Positions 1-13,559 are shown, numbered from the stretch's first letter. The stretch: 64,000 nt of DNA from Xanthomonas vesicatoria ATCC 35937 (GCF_001908725.1 NZ_CP018725.1:4898001-4962000), one strand, 5' to 3'. Numbers and translations are program-made. Notes: generated from the sequence alone by a model not told the origin.

Positions 1-96
1 CCGATTCCGGGCGGGAACCCTTGCTCCACCGGCCGCTTGCGCGGACCACCGGGGAGCTGTCCGGCCCACGTGGCCACATCCGAAAGGTAAAACAAC

Positions 97-528
97 ATGA
101 GTCGTCATTACGAAGTCGTGTTCCTGGTCCACCCGGACCAGAGCGAGCAGGTCCCGGCCATGATCGAGCGCTACAAGTCGCTGATCGAGGGCGGTAACGG
201 CACCATCCACCGTCTGGAAGACTGGGGCCGTCGTCAGCTGGCCTACCCGATCCAGAACCTGGTGAAGGCGCACTACGTGCTGCTCAACATCGAAGTCGAC
301 CAGGCCGTGCTGAGCGAGCTGGTGGAAAGCTTCCGCTTCAACGATGCGGTGCTGCGTCACCTGGTCGTCAAGCGCGATGGCCCGGACACCGAGCAGTCGC
401 TGATCATGAAGAGCAAGGACGAGAAGGGCGACAAGCCCGAGCGTAGCGAGCGTCGTCGTCGTGACGATGAAGAGGGCGATGCCCCCGCTGCCACCGATAC
501 CGACGGCGACAACGCCGAAGCCGCTTAA
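97..528 (+). CDS. rpsF: 30S ribosomal protein S6
   Basis: S6 is a small-subunit platform protein that binds as a heterodimer with S18, whose gene follows 11 bp later. The 143-residue product begins [18 protein letters not shown] and carries the S6 fold over about residues 1-95. After that comes a charged Lys/Arg/Asp/Glu tail (about 100-143) typical of the longer proteobacterial S6 proteins. An AAAGG Shine-Dalgarno lies upstream of the ATG. The gene heads the S6-S18-L9 cluster. The 96 bases before it are GC-rich leader in which an S6:S18 autoregulatory structure could lie, but I cannot confirm one by eye. Identity is secure. Confidence 0.97.
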   Translation: MSRHYEVVFLVHPDQSEQVPAMIERYKSLIEGGNGTIHRLEDWGRRQLAYPIQNLVKAHYVLLNIEVDQAVLSELVESFRFNDAVLRHLVVKRDGPDTEQSLIMKSKDEKGDKPERSERRRRDDEEGDAPAATDTDGDNAEAA

Positions 529-539
529 GGAGCGCTGTC

Positions 540-770
540 ATGTCCAAGTTCTTCCGTCGTCGCAAGTTCTGCAAGTTCACCGCCGAAGGCGTCAAAGAGA
601 TCGACTACAAGGATCTCAACACCCTGCGTCAGTACCTCACCGAGAACGGCAAGATCGTGCCGAGCCGCGTGACCGGTACCAAGTCCAAGTACCAGCGTCA
701 GCTGGCCACGGCCGTCAAGCGCTCGCGTTTCCTGGCGCTGATCCCGTACACGGACAATCACGACGTTTAA
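540..770 (+). CDS. rpsR: 30S ribosomal protein S18
   Basis: This 76-residue basic protein begins [13 protein letters not shown] and contains the family core around residues 20-60 ([20 protein letters not shown], then RVTG and [15 protein letters not shown]). That is the full normal length for S18. A GGAG Shine-Dalgarno precedes the ATG and the gene is closely coupled to rpsF. S18 pairs with S6 in the small-subunit platform. Identity is secure. Confidence 0.98.
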   Translation: MSKFFRRRKFCKFTAEGVKEIDYKDLNTLRQYLTENGKIVPSRVTGTKSKYQRQLATAVKRSRFLALIPYTDNHDV

Positions 771-797
771 GTCGTTGATGTGAGTCCCTCACAAAAG

Positions 798-817
798 CCC
801 GCACATCCATGTGCGGG
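798..817 (+). terminator. Stem-loop between rpsR and rplI, probable attenuator
   Basis: A perfect 9-bp inverted repeat, CCCGCACAT / ATGTGCGGG with a CC loop, starts 28 bases after the rpsR stop and is followed by TTGTT. It may act as a partial terminator or processing site inside the S6-S18-L9 operon. The remaining bases up to rplI include imperfect seven-base repeats around 869-902 (variants of GATTCCC and CCGAATC). Confidence 0.55.
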
Positions 818-966
818 TTGTTAATAGATAGAGGTCTGGTGATTCGAGATGCGGTGTTGATCGTGCTTTTGCGATTCCCAAATCCCGAGTCCCGAATCCC
901 GTCTTTTCGGACAGCACCCGTTGCGCCAGCCCACGTGCCGGCGCTAACGAATAACGGAGTACCACC

Positions 967-1416
967 ATGGATCTGATTCTTCTGCAGAAAGTGACCAACC
1001 TGGGCAACCTGGGTGACAAGGTCAGCGTCAAGCCGGGTTACGGCCGCAACTTCCTCGTGCCGCAGGGCAAGGCCGTGCCGGCCACCGCTGCCAACGTCGA
1101 AGCGTTCGAAACCAAGCGCGCCGAGTACGAAGCCAAGGCCAACACCATCCTGGCCGATGCACAGAGCCGCGCCACCAAGTTCGAAGGCGCCAGCGTCACC
1201 ATCGGCGCGCATGCGTCGACCGAAGGCAAGCTGTACGGTTCGGTTGGCCCGCGCGACATCGCCGAGGCATTCACTGCCGCCGGCCTGCCGCTGGAAAAGA
1301 GCGAAGTGATCCTGGGCGAAGGCGCATTCCGCAATGTCGGCGAGTACGACGTTGTGCTGCACCTGCACGCCGATGTGGAAACCACCGTCAAGGTCATCGT
1401 CGAATCCGACGCCTGA
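967..1416 (+). CDS. rplI: 50S ribosomal protein L9
   Basis: The 149-residue product begins [19 protein letters not shown]. It has the N-terminal L9 domain (1-50) with its [13 protein letters not shown] signature, a connecting helix (50-75) and a C-terminal domain ending in the ASVTIG..GKLYGSV region and beyond. L9 binds 23S rRNA near the L1 stalk. An AACGGAGTACCACC stretch supplies the ribosome-binding site. It is the last gene of the S6-S18-L9 cluster and a strong terminator follows. Confidence 0.98.
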   Translation: MDLILLQKVTNLGNLGDKVSVKPGYGRNFLVPQGKAVPATAANVEAFETKRAEYEAKANTILADAQSRATKFEGASVTIGAHASTEGKLYGSVGPRDIAEAFTAAGLPLEKSEVILGEGAFRNVGEYDVVLHLHADVETTVKVIVESDA

Positions 1417-1440
1417 TCCTTGCCGCATGTGTGAATCGAA

Positions 1441-1470
1441 GGGCGCCTTGTTAGGCGCCCTTCGTGTTTT
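1441..1470 (+). terminator. Rho-independent terminator after rplI
   Basis: GGGCGCCT-TGTT-AGGCGCCC forms an 8-bp GC stem (1441-1460) followed by TTCGTGTTTT. It lies 25 bases after the rplI stop. Confidence 0.85.
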
Positions 1471-1627
1471 ACGGCCAGCCGCAGCACAGCGACGGCGCCC
1501 GTTATACTCATGCCCCATTGTCGGTTCCACGGCCTGCAGATCTTGCCGATCAAGGGCTTAGGGGCCGGCTCCACAGGAAAAGCGCCTGCCGGCTGTGTCC
1601 GCGCGGTGCCCGGAACCCGTCCGTCCC

Positions 1628-4600
1628 ATGCGCCTGTCCACGATCAAGTTGTCCGGTTTCAAGTCGTTCGTCGACCCGACCACGCTGCACCTGCCCACCA
1701 ACATGACCGGCATCGTCGGCCCCAATGGCTGTGGCAAGTCCAACATCATCGATGCGGTGCGCTGGGTGATGGGCGAAAGCTCGGCCAGCCGGCTGCGTGG
1801 CGACTCGCTGACCGACGTGATCTTTTCCGGCTCCTCGGCGCGCAAGCCGGTGTCGCAGGCGACGGTGGAGCTGATCTTCGACAACTCCGATCACACCATC
1901 ACCGGTGAGTTTGCTTCGTTCAACGAGATCTCGGTCAAGCGCCTGGTCAGCCGCGACGGCAACAGCGCCTATTACCTCAACGGCACCAAGTGCCGGCGCC
2001 GCGACATCACCGACCTGTTCCTGGGCACCGGTCTGGGCCCGCGCAGCTACTCGATCATCGAGCAGGGCATGATCAGCCAGATCATCGAGGCGCGCCCGGA
2101 AGACCTGCGCGTGTATCTGGAAGAGGCTGCCGGCATTTCCAAGTACAAGGAGCGTCGCAAGGAAACCGAAACCCGCATCCGCCACACCCGCGAAAACCTC
2201 GACCGCCTGGGCGACCTGCGCGAAGAAATCACCAAGCAGCTGGCGCATCTGCAGCGCCAGGCGCGCCAGGCCGAGCAGTACCAGGCGTTGCAGGAAGAAC
2301 GCCGGATCAAGGACGCCGAGTGGAAGGCGCTGGAGTACCGCGGTCTGGATGGACAATTGCAGGGCCTGCGCGAAAAATTGAATCAGGAAGAAACCCGCCT
2401 GCAGCAGCTGATTGCCGACCAGCGCGATGCCGAGGCGCGGATCGAAACCGGGCGCGTACGTCGCGAAGAGGCCGCCGAAGCGGTGGCCAAGGCGCAGGCC
2501 GATGTGTACCAGGTGGGTAGCGCGCTGGCGCGTATCGAGCAGCAGATCCAGCATCAACGCGAACTTTCGCATCGCTTGCACAAGGCGCGCGATGAGGCGC
2601 AGAGCCAGCTGCAGGAACTGACCCAGCACATCAGCGGCGACTCGGCAAAATTGGCGGTGCTGCGCGAGGCCGTGGATGCAGCCGAACCGCAACTGGAGCA
2701 GCTGCGCGAAGACCATGAATTCCGCCAGGAATCGCTGCGCGACGCCGAAGCGCGGTTGGCCGACTGGCAGCAGCGCTGGGAAGCCCATAACCGCGACACC
2801 GGCGAAGCCTCGCGCGCCGGCGAAGTGGAGCGCACACGTGTCGATTATCTGGACCGCCAATCGCTGGAAGCCGACCGCCGCCGCGAAGCGCTGGTCAACG
2901 AACGTGCCGGGCTGGATCTAGATGCGTTGGCCGAAGCGTTCGAACAGATCGAGCTGCGCCATGAAACGCAGAAGACCTCGCTGGACGGGCTGACCGAGCA
3001 GGTCGAAGCCCGCAAGCACGCATTGAGCGGTCTGCAGGAACAGCAGCGGGCAAGCCAGGGCGAGCTGGCCGAAGTGCGTAAGCAGGCGCAGGCCGCGCGC
3101 GGCCGCCTGTCGTCGCTGGAAACCCTGCAGCAGGCGGCCCTCGGCCAGGAGCAGGGTGCGGCGGTGGCGTGGCTGAAGTCGCGTGGGCTGGATTCGGCGT
3201 CGCGCGTGGGCGAGCGCATCACGGTGGAAAGCGGCTGGGAAAACACCGTCGAAAGCGCGCTGGGGCAGTTGATTGAAGGCGTGCTGGTGGATGCGCCCGA
3301 GCAGCTGGTCGATGCGCTGGGCGAGTTGGGCGAAGGCCGCATCGCGCTGGTGTCCGACGCCACCGATGCGGCCACCTTCGCACCGACCTCGTTGGCGGCA
3401 AAGGTGCAGGGGCCGATCGCGATTCGCCGTCTGTTGGCGCGTTTGCACGCCGCCGACGATCTGCAGGCCGCACGCGCGTTGCAAGCCTCGTTGCCGGAAG
3501 GCGACTCGGTGATCACCCGCAATGGCGAGCGCTTGGGCGAGGGCTGGGTGCGTGTGTCGCGCTCCGGCGCGGCCAAGCAGGGCGCCTTGCTGCGCGAGCG
3601 CGAAATCCAGGAATTGCGTACGCAGATCGGAACCCTGCAAGAGCGCGAAGCCGAGCTCGAACAGCGGCTCGCCAGCTTTCGCGAACAATCCCTGGCCGCC
3701 GAACAGCAACGCGAGGATGCACAGCGTCAGCTGTACATGGCGCACCGCAGCGTGTCCGAACTGGCAGGCCAGTTGCAGAGCCAGCAGGGCAAGGTCGATG
3801 CGGCGCGCACGCGCATCGAGCGCATCGAAAACGAGTTGTCGCAGTTGCTGGAAACGCTGGACACCAGCCGCGAACAAGCCCGCGAGGCCCGCGCGAAACT
3901 CGAAGATGCGGTCACCCTGATGGGCGATCTGCAAGGTACGCGTCAGGCGCTGGAAGACGAACGCCGCCAGCTCACCGATGCGCGCGACCAGGCCCGCGAT
4001 GCCGCACGCGGCGTGCGCGATGCGATGCATGCGCTGGCGCTCACGCTGGAATCGCAGCGCACCCAGATTACCTCGCTCAGCCAGACCCTGGAGCGCATGG
4101 ACAGCCAGCGCGGCCAGCTCGATACGCGCCTGGAAGATCTGGTTGCCCAGCTCAGCGACGGCGATTCGCCGGTGGAAACGCTGGAACACGAACATCAGGC
4201 CGCGCTCAGCGAGCGCGTTCGCACCGAGCGCGTGCTCAGCGAAACCCGCACGCTGCTCGACAGCATCGACGGCGAGCTGCGCAGCTTCGAGCAGACCCGC
4301 CAGCAGCGCGACGAACAGGCGTTGGCGCAACGTGAGCGCATCAACCAGCGCAAGCTCGATCAACAGGCGCTGGTGCTCAACGCCGAGCAGTTGTCTGCTG
4401 CGGTGGTCAAGGCCGGCTTCGTGCTCGAAGACGTGGTCAACGGCCTGTCAGAGTCCGCCAACGTGGCCGAATGGGAAGCGGCGGTGAACCAGATTGACGG
4501 CCGCATGCGGCGCTTGGAACCGGTCAACCTGGCCGCGATCCAGGAGTACGGCGAGGCCGCACAACGCTCGGAATATCTGGACGCGCAGAACCTGGACCTC

Positions 4601-5131
4601 AACACCGCACTGGAAACGCTGGAAGAGGCGATCCGCAAGATCGACCGCGAAACCCGCGGCCGGTTCAAGGACACCTTCGACCGCGTCAATTCCGGCGTGC
4701 AGGCGCTGTATCCGCGCCTGTTCGGCGGCGGGCACGCGTATCTGGAGCTCACCGGCGAAGACCTGCTCGACACCGGCGTGACCATCATGGCGCGCCCGCC
4801 CGGTAAGCGCGTGTCCAGCATTTCGCTGCTGTCCGGCGGCGAAAAGGCAATGACCGCCGTGGCGCTGGTGTTTGCGATCTTCCAGCTCAACCCGGCGCCG
4901 TTCTGCCTGCTGGACGAGGTGGACGCGCCGCTGGACGAAGCCAACGTCGGCCGCCTGGCCAACATGGTGCGCGAGATGAGCGAGAAGGTGCAGTTCCTGT
5001 TCGTCAGCCATAACAAGGCCACGATGGAAGCAGCGCGCCAGTTGTCCGGCGTGACCATGCGCGAGCCGGGTGTCAGCCGCCTGGTCAGCGTGGACCTTGA
5101 AGAAGCTGCACGTTTGGTGGGTGCGGCATGA
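1628..5131 (+). CDS. smc: Chromosome segregation ATPase SMC
   Basis: SMC is the core of the condensin that compacts and segregates the chromosome. The protein is 1167 residues from the ATG encoding MRLSTIKLSGFKSF; an upstream in-frame ATG would add 11 atypical residues, so I rejected it. Walker A GPNGCGKS is at residues 31-38. Two long coiled coils flank a hinge near 500-640. The C-terminal head has the LLSGGEKA signature and Walker B CLLDEVDAPLDEA. A TATACT -10-like hexamer is at 1503. The gene is followed by zipA. The family length matches and no defects are seen. Confidence 0.97.
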   Translation: MRLSTIKLSGFKSFVDPTTLHLPTNMTGIVGPNGCGKSNIIDAVRWVMGESSASRLRGDSLTDVIFSGSSARKPVSQATVELIFDNSDHTITGEFASFNEISVKRLVSRDGNSAYYLNGTKCRRRDITDLFLGTGLGPRSYSIIEQGMISQIIEARPEDLRVYLEEAAGISKYKERRKETETRIRHTRENLDRLGDLREEITKQLAHLQRQARQAEQYQALQEERRIKDAEWKALEYRGLDGQLQGLREKLNQEETRLQQLIADQRDAEARIETGRVRREEAAEAVAKAQADVYQVGSALARIEQQIQHQRELSHRLHKARDEAQSQLQELTQHISGDSAKLAVLREAVDAAEPQLEQLREDHEFRQESLRDAEARLADWQQRWEAHNRDTGEASRAGEVERTRVDYLDRQSLEADRRREALVNERAGLDLDALAEAFEQIELRHETQKTSLDGLTEQVEARKHALSGLQEQQRASQGELAEVRKQAQAARGRLSSLETLQQAALGQEQGAAVAWLKSRGLDSASRVGERITVESGWENTVESALGQLIEGVLVDAPEQLVDALGELGEGRIALVSDATDAATFAPTSLAAKVQGPIAIRRLLARLHAADDLQAARALQASLPEGDSVITRNGERLGEGWVRVSRSGAAKQGALLREREIQELRTQIGTLQEREAELEQRLASFREQSLAAEQQREDAQRQLYMAHRSVSELAGQLQSQQGKVDAARTRIERIENELSQLLETLDTSREQAREARAKLEDAVTLMGDLQGTRQALEDERRQLTDARDQARDAARGVRDAMHALALTLESQRTQITSLSQTLERMDSQRGQLDTRLEDLVAQLSDGDSPVETLEHEHQAALSERVRTERVLSETRTLLDSIDGELRSFEQTRQQRDEQALAQRERINQRKLDQQALVLNAEQLSAAVVKAGFVLEDVVNGLSESANVAEWEAAVNQIDGRMRRLEPVNLAAIQEYGEAAQRSEYLDAQNLDLNTALETLEEAIRKIDRETRGRFKDTFDRVNSGVQALYPRLFGGGHAYLELTGEDLLDTGVTIMARPPGKRVSSISLLSGGEKAMTAVALVFAIFQLNPAPFCLLDEVDAPLDEANVGRLANMVREMSEKVQFLFVSHNKATMEAARQLSGVTMREPGVSRLVSVDLEEAARLVGAA

Positions 5132-5187
5132 CGTGCCATGCTTGCCGGAATATCGACACCTGTCACTTTGATGCGGAGGCACGCTGA

Positions 5188-5922
5188 ATGTCCGACATGG
5201 CCATGATCCGGATCGGGATCCTGATCGCGGGATTGCTGCTGGTCGCTGCGATCTTTTTGTTCGGCCGCCCGAAGAAATCGCCACAGGGGCGCCGCGTCGA
5301 CAAGGACGACGGCCAACCGCGCGAACGCCGCGAGCCGGTGATTTCCGGCGATGCCGGGATCGACGCGGACGCGTTCGAGCGCAGCGAAGGCAGCGTCGAA
5401 CAGAGCGAGCTCAACCTGGACGACCAGGATGGAACCGGGGGCAACGACGTCGGCAAGCGCCCGAACCAGGATTTCGACAAGATCGTGTCGCTGTTCGTGG
5501 CGGCCAAGGCCGGCCAGGTCTTGCGTGGCGAAGACGTGGTGGTTGCTGCGGAAAAGACCGGCCTGGTGTTCGGCCACATGAATGTGTTCCACCGCCTGGT
5601 GGAAGGGCATCCGGAGCGCGGGCCGATCTTCAGCATGGCCAGCATCCTCAAGCCGGGCAGTTTCGACATGGCCAATATCCGCGAGATGCAGACGCCGGCG
5701 ATCGCGTTCTTCCTGACCTTGCCGGCGCCGATGACCGCGCTGGACGCCTGGGAAAAGATGCTGCCAACCGTGCAGCGCATGGCCGAGTTGCTGGATGGCG
5801 TGGTGCTGGACGACAGCCGCAATGCGCTGGGCCGCCAGCGCGTGGCGCATATCCGCGACGAACTACGTGCCTACGACCGTCAGCACCAGGCCCCGCCGCT
5901 GACCAAGTCCCCGCGCTGGTGA
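5188..5922 (+). CDS. zipA: Cell division protein ZipA
   Basis: ZipA is an inner-membrane anchor for FtsZ at the division site. The 244-residue protein has one N-terminal membrane segment (about residues 8-25, IGILIAGLLLVAAIFLF), a short charged linker, and a C-terminal ZipA domain from about residue 110. That domain includes the DMANIREMQTPAIAFFLTLP region and a final segment with LGRQRVAHIRDELRAYDRQ. The linker is much shorter than in E. coli. It sits between smc and ligA, as is usual in Xanthomonas. Confidence rests on domain order and context. Confidence 0.93.
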   Translation: MSDMAMIRIGILIAGLLLVAAIFLFGRPKKSPQGRRVDKDDGQPRERREPVISGDAGIDADAFERSEGSVEQSELNLDDQDGTGGNDVGKRPNQDFDKIVSLFVAAKAGQVLRGEDVVVAAEKTGLVFGHMNVFHRLVEGHPERGPIFSMASILKPGSFDMANIREMQTPAIAFFLTLPAPMTALDAWEKMLPTVQRMAELLDGVVLDDSRNALGRQRVAHIRDELRAYDRQHQAPPLTKSPRW

Positions 5923-5930
5923 GTTGAGCG

Positions 5931-6314
5931 ATGTTGAGTCTGCAGGGCGTCTTGGCAGCGGCATTGTTGCTGGTGTTGTGGGCGATCCTGGCGATGCCGC
6001 TGTTGTGGATCTTTGCGTTGATCGCTGCGCGCCTTCGCAAACGCCCACGCAACTCGCCGTGGGTGGTGGGTAGTTTTGCCGTTGTCATCACCCTGCTGGT
6101 GGCGCCGGTGCCGACGCCGTTGATCAGGGTGTTCCTGCCGCATGCGGTCGCGTTGTTTGATCGGCGCTATTACGCGCATATCCTGCAAGGCCCGCCGATG
6201 CTGCACGAGCTGCTGCTGTTGCATGCAGGCTCGATGGCACTGACCTTCGTCATCAGCTATCTGTGGATCCGGCGCACCCTGCGCGCACCGCAGCGTGACG
6301 CGTTGGAGCAGTAG
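5931..6314 (+). CDS. Small integral membrane protein, unknown function
   Basis: This 127-residue protein starts 8 bp after the zipA stop, so it is probably co-transcribed. It shows about three hydrophobic segments: near 5-33 (LQGVLAAALLLVLWAILAMP), 47-65, and 85-110, ending in a basic tail. I do not recognise a family. Position between zipA and an aminotransferase on the other strand gives no firm functional hint. Confidence 0.75.
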   Translation: MLSLQGVLAAALLLVLWAILAMPLLWIFALIAARLRKRPRNSPWVVGSFAVVITLLVAPVPTPLIRVFLPHAVALFDRRYYAHILQGPPMLHELLLLHAGSMALTFVISYLWIRRTLRAPQRDALEQ

Positions 6315-6410
6315 CTACTCTTTCCGCGGGGCGATAAGGCGCCGCTTGCGCGCCATCGGCGCGCGTGATTTCCCTGCAGGTGCAGGGCCCTTCTCCCGAG
6401 GAGTGAAGGG

Positions 6411-7535
6411 TTAGCGCTTGGCTTTGGTGAACGCCTCGCGGAACCGCATCATCTCTGCCTCGGTACCGACGGTCACGCGCACGCGCTTGGGCCAGATCGG
6501 CCAGCTGCGGCCGACGATCACGCCCTGCTTTTGCATCGAATCTGCAAACACGCCGGCCTCGCGCTTGACGTCCAGCATGAAGCAGTTCGCCTGCGTGGGC
6601 AGGCAGGTGTAGCCCTTGCTCTTGAGCCAGGCGATGGTCTCGTCGCGCACGCGTGCGTTGTCCGCGCGCCGGGTGGGTACCAATTGCGGGTCGCGCAGGC
6701 TGGCGATGCCGGCGGCCATTGCCGGGACCGGCAACGGGTTGCTGCCGAAGCTGGAGAGCTTGGTCTGCAGGCCCGGCGGGGCCAGCGCCGCGCCCAGGCG
6801 CAGGCCGGCCATGCCATAGAGTTTGGAAAAGCTGCGCAGCACGATCAGGTCCTGGCGCTGGCGCATCAGATCGACCACCGACGGCTCGTTGCTGTAGTGG
6901 ATGTACGCCTCATCGACCACCAGCACCGCGCTAGCTGGCTTGTTGGCCAACAGCCACTCGATGTCGCTGCGCGGGGTGGTGCTGCCGGTGGCATTGCCGG
7001 GATTGCACAGATAGATCAGGCCAGCGGTCGGGTCGGCCTTCGCCATCGCCTTGACGTCGTGCGCGCCGTCGGCACGTAGCGGCACCTTGCGCACCGGCAC
7101 GCCGCGGGCGTTGGCGCTGTCGATCACCGGGTCGAAGCTCGGGTCGGCCACTACCAGGCCGGCGCGCGCCGAGGTGAACAGGTTGCTGGCGCGATTCAAC
7201 GCATCCCTGGAACCGGGAAACAACGCCAGATGGTCGTTGGGCAGCTGCAGCTCGCCTGTCATCAGATTGCGCAGGTCCTGCTCCATCTCCTGCAGGTAGC
7301 GGCCCGAACGGGCCAGCGAACGTGTTGCTGCGTCCAGCGCCGCCGGGGCGGGCCCAAGCGGGTGCTCGTTTAGATTGAGCAACACCGTCCCTGCTGCCGG
7401 TGCGACGCCCGGCGCTGCCGGCGTGGCTGCGCGCTTGCGGGCCGCCTCGACCGCGGGTGCCAGCCCCAGTGCGGAAACCGCCACGCTAGTGGTTGCAAGG
7501 CTGAGAAACGAACGGCGCGAAACGGGCAACGACAC
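6411..7535 (-). CDS. Exported HisC-like PLP-dependent aminotransferase
   Basis: A class I/II aminotransferase resembling histidinol-phosphate aminotransferase, 374 residues. Visible fold-type I markers are CNPGNATGS (N178), VVDEAY (D208) and SFSKLYGMAGLRLG, with the PLP-binding lysine at K238. The N-terminus is unusual for the family: RRSFLSLATTSVAVSALGLA at residues 7-26 is a twin-arginine signal, so the enzyme is predicted to be exported with its cofactor bound. It is not in a his operon, so a role in histidine synthesis is unlikely. Substrate is unknown. Confidence 0.88.
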   Translation of the reverse strand: MSLPVSRRSFLSLATTSVAVSALGLAPAVEAARKRAATPAAPGVAPAAGTVLLNLNEHPLGPAPAALDAATRSLARSGRYLQEMEQDLRNLMTGELQLPNDHLALFPGSRDALNRASNLFTSARAGLVVADPSFDPVIDSANARGVPVRKVPLRADGAHDVKAMAKADPTAGLIYLCNPGNATGSTTPRSDIEWLLANKPASAVLVVDEAYIHYSNEPSVVDLMRQRQDLIVLRSFSKLYGMAGLRLGAALAPPGLQTKLSSFGSNPLPVPAMAAGIASLRDPQLVPTRRADNARVRDETIAWLKSKGYTCLPTQANCFMLDVKREAGVFADSMQKQGVIVGRSWPIWPKRVRVTVGTEAEMMRFREAFTKAKR

Positions 7536-7840
7536 GGGTGAGCTCCAGACGGGACGGCGAAGAGGGCGCCACGCTAGCGGGTTTGTGCCGGTCTGCCTAT
7601 CGGGAAAACCCCGGGCGGCAAACTGTCGGTCGTGAGCGGGCAGATCCGGCGGTCAGGGGCCGCCGGGCCCTGCCGCGCTCTGGCACATCTGCTGTGCTCG
7701 CCGGTCGAGCTCCAGGCGCTGGGTTGTCATCGCATCTGGCTTTGCACGGTTGCCTGCGTCGGTCGATCTGTCTGGGCGTGAGTCGTGCATCAAGGTCTGG
7801 TCCGTCGTCGCTTGCGCATCGGCATGGCCCGTTAGAATAG

Positions 7841-11328
<3,488 letters not shown>

Positions 11329-11768
11329 GGTTTATCGATGGATCGATCGTGCAACAAGCCCCAAGAGCGGCCAATAAATCTGCTGTGCGCGTTCCCAGTC
11401 GGTGCAGCTGGTGCTCGATGCGGTGCGTACCGCCAGTACCGCGCCTCGCCCTGGTTCTGAGCGTAATCTTCGCAACCTACTGACACTTCCTCGCTGGGCG
11501 TTCTTGGCCGCTTAACGCACGCGGGAATGCGATTGCCGCATCGCGACAGACCCCGTGCTTGCCACCGACGATCACGGCGAAGTTCTGGTCCTGCGCAATC
11601 CACTCCATGCACGCAATGCTGCCCAGACCGGGCACAGCAACGCGAACGATCGCTGGCACTGCCATGCCGTTGTCATCGCCACCGTATTGCTATCTTCACA
11701 TCGATGATGCTCTCATCTTCACGTCCACGGGGGCGCGACATCGATCGTTTCGGGTGAGGATTGTTGGC
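11329..11768 (+). other. Intergenic stretch without a convincing gene
   Basis: About 440 bp between epmA and the DUF3011 gene. Short frames on both strands do not resemble proteins I know and lack good ribosome-binding sites. The stretch is less GC-rich than its neighbours and may be eroded coding DNA, but no parent gene is recognisable. Confidence 0.4.
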
Positions 11769-12452
11769 ATGAAGTGGCTGATCAGCTTATGCGGTTTGTG
11801 GTGCCTGCCGCTGCTGATGCTAGCCGATGCGCGTGCTGCCGAGCGAGGCTCGGGTGTGGTGCGATGCGAATCCAAGGACATGGCGCGCGTGCATTGCGCC
11901 ATGCATGTCGCGGGCGGCGTGCAACTGGTACGCCAGCTCTCTGAAACCAGCTGTATTCGCGGTAGCGAATGGGATGTCGACCGCGACGGAGTTTGGGTGG
12001 AGCAGGGCTGCCGTGCTGAATTTGCCACCACCGCGCCAGCCGCTACGGTGATGCGGCGTGTGGTGCGCTGCGATTCCAATGGCGGCAAGGTGGCATGCCC
12101 GGTGGTGCTGCGCGGCGCGCCGGTACGCCTGTTGCGTCAGCGCTCGATGTGGCCGTGCAAGGAGGGCCGCACCTGGGGAACGCGGCGTAACGAAATCTGG
12201 GTCTCGCGTGGCTGTGATGGCGAGTTCGAGGTGGGGGCCGAAGATGGCTCCGGTTTCGTGGCAGTGCCACGCATGGTCACCTGCGAGTCGAAGAAGAGCA
12301 CGCGCCGCACCTGTGGGGTATCGGTGGAGCGCAAGGTGCGACTGGGCCGGCAGATATCACGGACGCCCTGCGTGGAGGGCCAGACCTGGGGCTGGAGCCG
12401 CGACGGGGTATGGGTCAACGACGGTTGCCGCGCCGAATTCATCGTCGACTGA
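11769..12452 (+). CDS. DUF3011-type secreted protein with three Cys-rich repeats
   Basis: Starting at the ATG for MKWLISLCGLWCLPLLM gives 227 residues with an N-terminal signal peptide (about 1-24, ending near ADARAA), so it is predicted to be periplasmic or secreted. Three repeats of about 60 residues follow. Each has CESK/CDSN at its start, a central VRLxRQxS-type segment, then C..GxxWG..RDGVWV..GCRAEF; the last Cys and Trp are conserved in all three. This pattern matches DUF3011. A carbohydrate or surface role is possible but not shown. The upstream in-frame extension lacks a start with a Shine-Dalgarno and is not included. Confidence 0.85.
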   Translation: MKWLISLCGLWCLPLLMLADARAAERGSGVVRCESKDMARVHCAMHVAGGVQLVRQLSETSCIRGSEWDVDRDGVWVEQGCRAEFATTAPAATVMRRVVRCDSNGGKVACPVVLRGAPVRLLRQRSMWPCKEGRTWGTRRNEIWVSRGCDGEFEVGAEDGSGFVAVPRMVTCESKKSTRRTCGVSVERKVRLGRQISRTPCVEGQTWGWSRDGVWVNDGCRAEFIVD

Positions 12453-12540
12453 GCGGCTGTCTTGCCTGTTGCGTGTTGGTCCATTGCCGTGCGCCGGATC
12501 TTGGCTTTCGCTGTACAGGGCGGGTGATCGGCGGCTTGGC

Positions 12541-13559
12541 TGCAGGGCCGTTGCCCGCCCACCATCGCGGGACACGCTGCAAGTACGTCCCTGTAAGCTC
12601 CGTGGCGGCATCCATGCCGCCAAGGGTCCCGCGACGGTGGGCGGGCAAGGACCAGTAGAGTTGATCGGTGCCCAGGGTTTCGGCACAGCAACCAGCAACT
12701 CCTAATCGCACAACGCGGTGGTTTCGCTTTTTTCAGCAAAAACACCAGCGAACTGTCTGGCGTGGTGTCCTCGCCGCTTGCGGGACCGTTGGCGGCATGG
12801 ACGCCGCCATCGAGCCCCCATGGATGGATTTACGGCGAGTCCCGCGAGCGGTGAGGGCACCGCGCCCTCGAGGTCTTGGCGTTTGCTGCAGGGCCCTTGC
12901 CCGCCCACGATCGCGGGACACGCTGCAAGTACGTCCCTGTAAGCTCCGTGGCGGCATCCCTGCCGCCAAGGGTCCCGCGACGGTGAGCGGGCAAGGACCA
13001 GTAGAGTTGATCGGTGCTCAGGGTTTCGGCACAGCAACCAGCAACTCCTAATCGCACAACGCGGTGGTTTGGCTTTTCAGCAAAACACCAGCGAACTGTC
13101 TGGCGTGGTGGCCTCGCCGCTTGCGGGACCGTTGGCGGCATGGATGCCGCCATCGAGCCCCCATGGATGGGTTCACGGCGTGTCCCGCGAGCGGTGAGGG
13201 CACCGCGCACTCGAGGTCTTGGCGTTTGCTGCAGGGCCCTTGCCCGCCCACCATCGCAGGACACGCTGCAAGTACGTCCATGTAAGCTCCTTGGCGGCAT
13301 CCATGCCGCCAAGGGTCCTGCGACGGTGGGCGGGCAAGGACCGGCAGAGTTGATCGGTGCCCAGGGTTTCGGCACAGCAACCAGCAACTCCTAATTGCAC
13401 AACGCGGTGTTTTCGCTTTTTTCAGCAAAAACACAAGCGAACTGTCTGGCGTGGTGTCCTCGCCGCTTGTGGGACCGTTGGCGGCATGGATGCCGCCATC
13501 GAGCCCCCATGGATGGGTTCACGGCGAGTCCCGCGAGCGGCGAGGGCACCGCGCACTCG
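12541..13559 (+). repeat. Three tandem copies of a ~345-bp palindromic intergenic repeat
   Basis: Units begin at 12541, 12887 and 13230 (periods 346 and 343); all begin TGCAGGGCC. Each unit has two nested hairpins. In copy 1 the first hairpin has arms 12554-12573 and 12626-12645 (20 bp, one mismatch) with an inner GGCGGCAT/ATGCCGCC stem at 12604-12621. The second pairs a CCGCTTGCGGGAC-type arm with GTCCCGCGAGCGG and again encloses a GGCGGCAT-type stem. Copies are highly alike, with scattered substitutions and 1-3 base indels. Frames open through the repeats reflect composition only. Confidence 0.93.

Noticed and set aside
12541..13559. Possible CRISPR array
   Set aside because: Units are 345 bp and contiguous, with no short repeat-spacer pattern and no cas genes.
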